In this document: piece after piece, positions 17,516 through 25,500 of the stretch
How positions within the stretch are numbered: the stretch's first letter is position 1
Layout of the letters: each line of letters opens with the position of its first letter
NCBI RefSeq assembly: GCF_001613345.1
Contig: NZ_BDCE01000092.1
Coordinates: forward strand, 42,307 to 106,306
Direction: 5' to 3'
DNA from: Nocardia uniformis NBRC 13702
Lineage (GTDB): Bacteria; Actinomycetota; Actinomycetes; Mycobacteriales; Mycobacteriaceae
DNA: 64,000 bases
Position numbers and translations under genes: made by a program
The notes under the pieces: model-generated
What the model saw: the letters and a program-made list of their open reading frames with translations, nothing else
What the model was told of the DNA's origin: nothing
Databases searched by the model: none

Positions 17516-18561
17516 CTGCGCGTATCGATTTCGGCCGTTCGATGGTGGTGGTCCGCTCGAAGGGGCTCACCGCCAGGGTGGGTGTGCGCACGGCCGTGGT
17601 GTGCGCCGTACTGCTGACCGCCGCGCTCGCGGTGGCCGTATTGGCGCTCGGCACCGGTGATTACGCCATCCCGCCGGATCGGGTGCTGCGGGCGCTGTTC
17701 GTGGGTGATCAACGCTTTGATCGACTCGTGGTGTGGGAGTGGCGTTTTCCCCGCGTGGTCCTGGCGCTGGCGCTCGGCGCGGCCCTCGGTGTGAGTGGTG
17801 CGCTCTTGCAGTCGGTAACCCGAAACCCGCTGGGTAGTCCGGATATTGTCGGCTTCAATACGGGTGCCTACACAGGCGCGCTCATTGTCATTTTGACTCT
17901 CGGCGGCGGTCAGTTCCAGACCGCGCTCGGTGCGCTGGTCGGCGGCCTGGGATCGGCGCTCGCCATCCAACTTCTGGCCTTCCGCCACAATGTGACCGGT
18001 TTCCGGCTGATCATTGTCGGAATCGGTATCAGCGCCATGCTGGCCTCGGTCAATACCTGGCTGGTGCTGCGCGCCGATCTGCATGCCGCCATGTCGGCCG
18101 CCGCCTGGGGAGCTGGCTCGCTGAACGGCACCTCGTGGACGCAGGTCGGCCCGGTGCTGATCATTCTGGCGGCGCTGGCCCTCGCGCTGATCCCGGCGGC
18201 ACCGCGCCTGCAGATCCTGGAACTAGGTGACGATCTGGCGTACTCGTTCGGTATCCGGGTCAGCCGCGCACGCATGCTGCTGATCGGACTGAGCGTCGCC
18301 TTCATCTCGGTGGCCACCGCGGTGGCCGGGCCGATCGCCTTCGTGGCGCTGGCCGCACCGCAATTGGGTCGGCGCTTGGCCCGCACCCCCTCCACCGCCC
18401 TCGCTCCGGCCGCGGCAATGGGTGCGTTCCTGCTGGTGATCTGTGACTGGATTGCCCAGCGTGCCTTCGCACCGACCGCCCTGCCCGTCGGTGTGGTCAC
18501 GGTGTCGATCGGTGGGCTGTACCTGGCGTATCTGCTGGTGGCCGAGGCTCGACGGAATTAG
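17512..18561 (+). CDS. Ferric siderophore ABC permease (FecCD family), second subunit
   Basis: 349 residues with a polar N-terminal extension of about 25 residues, then about ten membrane helices. Motifs: RFPRVVLALALGAALGVSGALLQSVTRNPLGSP and GPIAFVALAAPQLGRRL. It overlaps the first permease by 4 bp. Together they resemble FepD/FepG or the actinobacterial siderophore permeases. A heterodimer with the ATPase encoded 11 bp downstream is expected. Confidence 0.93.
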   Translation: MTARIDFGRSMVVVRSKGLTARVGVRTAVVCAVLLTAALAVAVLALGTGDYAIPPDRVLRALFVGDQRFDRLVVWEWRFPRVVLALALGAALGVSGALLQSVTRNPLGSPDIVGFNTGAYTGALIVILTLGGGQFQTALGALVGGLGSALAIQLLAFRHNVTGFRLIIVGIGISAMLASVNTWLVLRADLHAAMSAAAWGAGSLNGTSWTQVGPVLIILAALALALIPAAPRLQILELGDDLAYSFGIRVSRARMLLIGLSVAFISVATAVAGPIAFVALAAPQLGRRLARTPSTALAPAAAMGAFLLVICDWIAQRAFAPTALPVGVVTVSIGGLYLAYLLVAEARRN

Positions 18562-18572
18562 AGGAATCGACG

Positions 18573-19415
18573 ATGAACGAAGAGAACGCCGCCGCGCCCA
18601 CCGTGGAGATTGCGCCCGCCGCACGGCTGCGGGCGGAGCGGGTCCGGCTCGGCTATCGAGGCCGGATTATCAGTAATGAGCTGTCGGTGGATATTCCGGA
18701 CGGGAAGGTCACCGTCATTATCGGTCCGAATGCCTGCGGGAAATCGACCCTGCTGCGCGCGCTGGCGCGGCTGTTGACACCCGAGGAGGGCGCGGTGCTG
18801 CTGGACGGCAAGCCCATCACCTCGTACCGGGCGAAGGAGGTGGCGCGGCAGGTCGGCCTGCTCCCGCAGACCTCCACCGCTCCGGACGGTATCCGGGTCG
18901 CCGATCTGGTGGCTCGTGGCCGGTATCCGCATCAGTCGCTGCTGCGGCAGTGGTCGCAGGCCGATGCCGAGGCGGTGGCCGACGCTATGGCCGCCACGGG
19001 TGTCACCGAGCTGTCGGCCCGCCCGGTGGATCAGCTCTCCGGTGGTCAGCGCCAACGGGTTTGGGTCGCCATGGTGTTGGCCCAGGACACCCCGATCGTT
19101 CTGCTCGACGAGCCCACCACCTACCTCGATATCGCCCATCAGATCCAGCTGCTGGATCTGTGCCGGAGGCTGAATCGCGAATCCGGGCGCACCGTAGTGG
19201 CGGTGCTGCACGATTTGAACCACGCGTTCCGGTACGCCGATCACCTCATTGCCATGCGGGACGGCCGGGTGGTGGCCGCGGGCGCTCCGAAGGAGGTCGT
19301 CACCGCCGAGTTGGTGCACGAGGTCTTCTCGCTCGGCTGCCGGATTATCGACGACCCGGAAACCGGTGCACCACTGGTTATTCCGCTGGCGGAAAACGCC
19401 GCCCGGGTGAGCTGA
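18573..19415 (+). CDS. Ferric siderophore ABC transporter ATPase (FepC type)
   Basis: 280 residues from the ATG at 18573, with GAGGA upstream. Walker A is GPNACGKST (about residue 51), the signature is LSGGQRQRV, Walker B is VLLDEPTTYLDI, and the switch is VLHDLNHAF. Segments such as GLLPQTSTAPDGIRVADLVARGRYPH are typical of iron-siderophore ATPases. It ends the importer operon and powers uptake for the two upstream permeases. The binding lipoprotein is encoded in the next operon (27175). Confidence 0.94.
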   Translation: MNEENAAAPTVEIAPAARLRAERVRLGYRGRIISNELSVDIPDGKVTVIIGPNACGKSTLLRALARLLTPEEGAVLLDGKPITSYRAKEVARQVGLLPQTSTAPDGIRVADLVARGRYPHQSLLRQWSQADAEAVADAMAATGVTELSARPVDQLSGGQRQRVWVAMVLAQDTPIVLLDEPTTYLDIAHQIQLLDLCRRLNRESGRTVVAVLHDLNHAFRYADHLIAMRDGRVVAAGAPKEVVTAELVHEVFSLGCRIIDDPETGAPLVIPLAENAARVS

Positions 19416-19459
19416 ACCCGCTGATCACAGCGGCGGAAAACGTAGCTTCCCACGCTAGG

Positions 19460-19478
19460 TAAAGTTAGGCTAACCTAC
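19460..19478. promoter_or_regulatory. IdeR/DtxR-type iron box upstream of the NRPS operon
   Basis: The core GTTAGGCTAACCTA matches the iron-box consensus at about 17 of 19 positions, 88 bases before the NRPS start. It should repress the NRPS-to-carrier-protein operon when iron is sufficient. Confidence 0.8.
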
Positions 19479-19565
19479 TTTCGACCCCTCCTTCGCTGGA
19501 CTCGCATAGAGCCCGGGCGGACCGAAGGAGAGGCCGAATGTCACTGATGGAGAAGGGAGTTGCGG

Positions 19566-22500
19566 GTGGAACGGGACGACTCGACGGTAGACCATTCCGG
19601 TCTGCTGCTGACCGGTCCGCAGCTGGGTATCTGGAATGCCCAGCGCTTCGACCCGGAATCCGGCCGCTACCTCGTCGGTGAGGTCCTGGAGATCTCCGGT
19701 GACGCGCCGATCGATGTGGACCTGCTGGCCGAGGCGATCCGCCGCACCGTGGCCGAGGCCGAGAATATGCGCCTGCGCTTCCGTGAAACACCAGATGGAC
19801 CACGGCAATTCGTCACCGATGCGGAGGCCGTACTGCGGCCGACCATCGACCTGCGCGCCACCGCCGAACCCTTCGCACTGGCCTACGAGGCGGTGGCCCT
19901 GGAACGGCACCACGCCGCCGAGCACTGTCGTCCCATGGTGGATCGGCAGCTGTACAACTACACGCTCATTCGGGTCACCGACTGCCAGGTGTGGTGTGTG
20001 CAGCTGTACCACCACCTCATTGTCGACGGGTACAGCGCGGCGCTGCTCTCGCGTCGGGTCGCGACCCACTACACCGCGATGCGACGCGGAAAGGCCGCGC
20101 CCAAACCGATTTTCGGCACCATTGCCGAACTGGTGGCCGAGGAACAGGACTACCGTGCCGGTGCGCAGTTCGAAGCGGATCGGCTGTTCTGGCGCGAGCA
20201 GCTGACACCCTGGCCCGATCTGGACGGTCGTGGACGGCATATCGGCGGTGCGGTGGAACGGACGATTCGCGCCGAGGCGGTGCTACCGGCCGCGGCCCTC
20301 GCCACCCTGCGGGAAAGCGCCGAACAACACGGTGTCACCTGGGCCGATGTGCTCGTGGCCTGTTACGCGGCCTTCCTGAACCGGCAGCTCGGCACCGCCG
20401 ATGTCGTGGTGTCCATGCTGCTCATGGGCCGCGTCGGCCGGGCGGCCCTGAGCACTCCGGCCATGGCGGTGAACGTGCTGCCGCTGCGGGTGACCGTGCG
20501 CGCGGACGACCGGCTCGGTGAGCTGGCACCGCGCGTCGCCGCGACCTTGAAACAGGTGCGGGCACATCAGCGCTACAGCGGTGACGATCTCGCCCGGGAA
20601 TTCCATGGCTTCGGAGCGGGCGAACTACTGCATGGAGTCGGTATCAATCTCAAGGTCTTCGACTTCTCCCTGGATTTCGACGGTGCGCGCGGTGTGCTGC
20701 GCAATGTGGCCGGTGGACCGCCGGAGGACCTCGGGCTGACCGTGACACCGCTGGCCGACGGCACCGTGCTGCTCGGGTTCGAATCCGATGCGCGCAGTAA
20801 TGATTCAGAGGACGTGCGTCGTCGCATCGATGGTCTGACGCGGGTAATCAACGCCTTCACCGGCGCGGACAAGCCGTCGGTCGGAGCGCTCGAACTGCTC
20901 GACCGAGCCGAACGTGGGCGTCTGCTCGACGCTCGGTCGGGGACGGCGGAAATCGGTGCGGTGGAACTGGTGCCGGACGCCTTGGACCGGCTGGTGATCG
21001 AGCGACCCGCAGCGATCGTGCTGTCCGCCGACGGAGAGCAGTGGACCGCAGCCGAATTCGGCAGCCGGGTCCACCGCCTGGCGCGCCTACTGCGCGGCAG
21101 GGGAGTGAGACCGGAGTCGATTGTCGGTGTGGCTCTGCCGCGCTCGGCCGAATTCGTGGTGTCGCTGTTCGCGGTCTGGCGTGCGGGCGGTGTGTACCTG
21201 CCGTTGGACCCGGAGCATCCCGTGCCGCGACTGCGGTCCGTGATCGATGACGCGGCACCGGAATTGGTGCTCAGCGCCGGTGCGCTGGCAGCGGAGCTCG
21301 GGTCGGAGGCGATCGCTACCGACACCCCGGAGTTCCGAGCCGAGCTGAATCGGTATTCGGACACCCCGCTGGTTTCTGAAGTCCGTGGCATGCATCCGGG
21401 TCCCTCCGCCGACGCCACCGCCCCCGTCATTCCGGCGCGTCGTTGGCCGGAATCCACACCATCCGAACCGCATTCATTGGTGGTGGATCCCGGCCAAAAG
21501 CACGCCGGGATGACGGGTGACGCAGGGATATCAGGTGTCGCCGGTTTGGCGGGCGACGTCGAGGTGGCGGCGCACCGCGCTGGCCGAGGCGCCTACCTGA
21601 TCTATACCTCCGGCTCGACCGGCCGCCCCAAAGGTGTACTGGTGGACCACGGTGCGCTGGCGCACCTGCTGGCCGCGCACCGGGCCGGAATGTACGCGCG
21701 GACGGCAGCGCGCGTCGACAATCGGCCACTGCGTATCGCCCATACGACGTCATTCGCCTTCGACGCTGCCTTGGATCCGCTGCTGTGGTTGCTCGATGGG
21801 CACCGTATCCACGTGTACGACAGTGAGATTCGACGCGATCCCGCCGCCCTGGTAGCGGCGTTCGCCCGCGATCGGATCGATATCGCGGATGGCACGCCCG
21901 GCTTCGTCGCCGCCCTGCTGGATCATGGGCTGGCCGGTCTCGAACTCTTGGCGCTCGGTGGTGACGCGTGTGCGCCGGATCTGTGGCAGCAGATCCAGCG
22001 TGCGGGGATCGCGGCAATCAATCTCTACGGACCGACCGAGTCCACCGTCGATGCGATCGGCGCATCGGTGGCGGGCGATATTCCGCGTATCGGCCGCCCA
22101 CTCCCGGGGACACGGAGCTATCTGCTCGACAATGGTTTACAGGCGGTCGCCGACGGCCAGGTCGGCGAGCTGTACCTGGCAGGTCCGCAACTCGCCCGTG
22201 GATATCTGGGGCGACCCGACGCTACGGCGGAGCGGTTCGTCCCCGACCCGTATGGTCCGGCGGGCACCCGGATGTATCGCACCGGCGATCGGGCGCGCTG
22301 GAGTGCCGAACACGGTTACGAGTACGTCGGTCGCGTTGACAATCAGGTGAAGATTCGCGGTCACCGTGTCGAGCTGGGTGAGGTGGAGGCCGCACTCGGT
22401 GGCCTTTCCCAGGTGCGGGCCGCGGCGGCCGATATTCGCGAGATCGCCGGTCGGCCGACGCTCATCGGGTACGTCGTACCCGCCGGGTCCGCGGCGCCGA

Positions 22501-25500
22501 ACTCCATCGAATTGCGTTCGCGGCTGGCCGATCTGGTACCCGACCATATGGTGCCGTCGCGCCTGGTCGTCCTCGACGAGCTCCCGCACACCGTCAACGG
22601 GAAACTGGATCGCGCCGCACTGCCCGAGCCACCGGCGGATGCGGGCGGGCGGGAACCGTCCACACCTGCCGAAACCGCCGTCTGTGCGGTGGTGGCCGCC
22701 GCACTCGGCCATGACGCGGTGAGCGTCGACGACGACTTCTTCGGCGTGGGCGGGGACAGCATTACCGCCATCAGCGTGAGCAGCCGATTGCGTGAGCACG
22801 GGCTGATCCTGTCGCCGCAGGAACTGCTGACCCGCCGCGGCCTGGGTGAACTCGCCGCCACCGCCGCACCGGCCGCCGACGGCGCACCCGCTGCGGAATC
22901 CGGTACCGCCCGTCGAAAGGCGCTGAACCGCCACACGATCGCACTGCCGCGGCGCAGCCTCGACGCGCTGACCGCGCGGTACGGCCCGATCCTCGATGTG
23001 CTCCCACTGTCCCCGCTGCAAGAGGGCCTGCTCTTCCACGCACTCCGCGACGGGACCGATGACGTTTACACCATGACCGCCCGTTTCGAGCTGTCCGGCA
23101 GCGCCGATCCGGAGCGGCTCGCGTCCGCGTTCGAGCGAATGTTGGCCCGTCACCCGAACCTGGGTGCGGCATTCAACTACGAAGACTTCGACAAGCCGGT
23201 GCAGGTGGTGCCGCGTGAGCCGGAACTATCGTGGTGTACAGCGGATTTACGCGGACTCGCCGCCGGGGACATCGAACGAGCCGCGAACGACCTGGAACTG
23301 GACGCGGGCGCGGAGCCCTTCGACATCGCCGGTCCACCACTGCTGCGCGTGCTGTTGATTCGGATGACCGATACGTCGCAGCGTTTGATCCTCACCGCGC
23401 ATCACCTGCTCGCGGACGGCTGGTCGGTGCCGATCATGCTGCGGGAGACACTCGCGCTGTATCACGGGGACGACGAAAAGCTGTCGGTGCCGGGATATTA
23501 CGGTGACTACCTGGCGTGGCTCGGCAGCCGCGACACCGACGTGGCGGTAGAGCGCTGGAGCGATTACCTCGGCGGCGTCACCGCGCCCTCGCTCGTCGGC
23601 ACGGCGGTGCGGGAGCGCTCCGCGGCCATCGGCCTGCGAGTTCCGCTGTCGGACACAATGGCTGAGGCACTCGAGGTGGTGGGCCGCAGTTACGGCCTGA
23701 CCATGAACACGCTGCTGCAGGGCGCGTGGTCGATGGTGCTCGCCGATCATTTCGGCCGCACCGATGTGGTTTTCGGCACCGTCGTCTCCGGCCGACCGGC
23801 AGATCTGCCGGATGTCGAGACGACGGTGGGCCTGTTCAGCAATACGGTTCCGGTTCGGTTGCGCCTCGATGCGCGGCGACCGCTGCTGGATCAACTCGGT
23901 GACTTCCAGCGGGCCTCGTTCGATATGCAGACCCACGGATACCTGGGACTGGCGACCGTCGAACGGGCAGTCGGGCTCGGCCGCCTGTTCGACACCCTCG
24001 TCGTCTACGAGAACTTCCCGAAAACAGGTCTGCGCCAACCCGATTACCATGACCTACGCGTCGCCGACGTGGCCGTGCACAGCCTCACCCACTATCCGAT
24101 TACCGTGACCGCGCTGCCCGGTGACCGGTTCACGCTGATGCTGCACCACGATCCGGCGGCGGTGCCGGGAGGCGCGGCCGCGCGGTTGGCGGATCATCTC
24201 GGCGCGGTGCTCACCGCGTTGGTGGCCGATCCGGTAGCCACGGTCGCGGCGGTCAACGATACGACGCGACACATCGAAACCCGGGGTGACACCCTCGCCT
24301 GCTGGGGATCGACGACGGCGGTCGACCCGAACGCCCCGGCCGTCTCGACCGCGGATGTGACGATCAGCTACGGGGAGTTCGACGCTCGCGTCAATCGCCT
24401 TGCCCGCTGGTTGATTTCGCAGGGATCGGCACCCGAAGTCGTGATCGCGGTCGCTATGGTGCGCAGTATCGACTCGGTGGTAGCGGCCCATGCCGTATGC
24501 CGGTCCGGTGGCGTATACCTACCGATCGATCCCGAGCAGCCCGCACAGCGAGTCGACCGCATTCTCGAAACCGCCGCTCCGGCACTGGTTCTCAGCACCA
24601 CCGTGGATGGCTTCGCCACCGAACGCGTCCCGGTCGTGACCATCGATGAGCTGGATACGACCGGATTCGCCGCCACCGCGCTCACCGACACCGACCGGGC
24701 TGCACCACTGCTGCCCGCGAACTCGGCCTATCTGCTGTTCACCTCGGGCTCGACGGGGGTGCCGAAGGGCGTCACCGTCAGTCACGAGGCGATTGTGAAC
24801 ACCTTCGAATGGTTGCAGCGGCAGCAGCGATTCGGCCCGGCCGATACCGTCCTGTACCGAACCCAGCCGACCTTCGATGCCTCGCTGCTGGAACTGTTCC
24901 TGCCGCTGCTGGTCGGGGCCCGCATTGTGCTCAGCCGCGTCGGCGGGCACCGCGATCCGTTCTATCAGGCGCAGCTGATGGCCAGCGAGCAGGTGACCGT
25001 CGTGCAGTTGACGACCTCCATGCTCACCGTGCTCGGCGAGGAAACCGATCTGTCCGGCTGCACCGGCCTGCGCTGTGTCATCACCGGCGGTGAGGCGCTG
25101 CCACCGGCCACCGCGCACAATATTCGCGCACTGACCGGTGCCGTGGTGAACAACCTGTACGGGCCCACCGAGGCCGCCGTCTGCATCACCCACCACGAGG
25201 CCACCGCGGCCGATACCGTTTCGGTGCCCATCGGCAAGCCCGCGCGCCGCGCCGGAGTCCGTGTTCTCGACGAGCTATTGCGACCCGTCGCCGTCGGCAC
25301 CGTCGGCGAGCTGTACCTCACCGGCGTGCAGTTGGCCCGCGGCTATTTCGCCCGTCCGGATCTGACCGCCGGATCATTCGTGGCCGACCCGTACGGCAGC
25401 GGTGAGCGCATGTACCGCACCGGCGACCTGGTGAAGTGGGGCCCGCAGGGTGAGCTCGACTACGTGGGTCGCGTCGACAGTCAGGTGAAGTTGCGCGGCC

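Noticed and set aside
19418..19433. Terminator after the importer ATPase gene
   Set aside because: Only a 6-bp stem (CCGCTG/CAGCGG) without a T-run; too weak to call.
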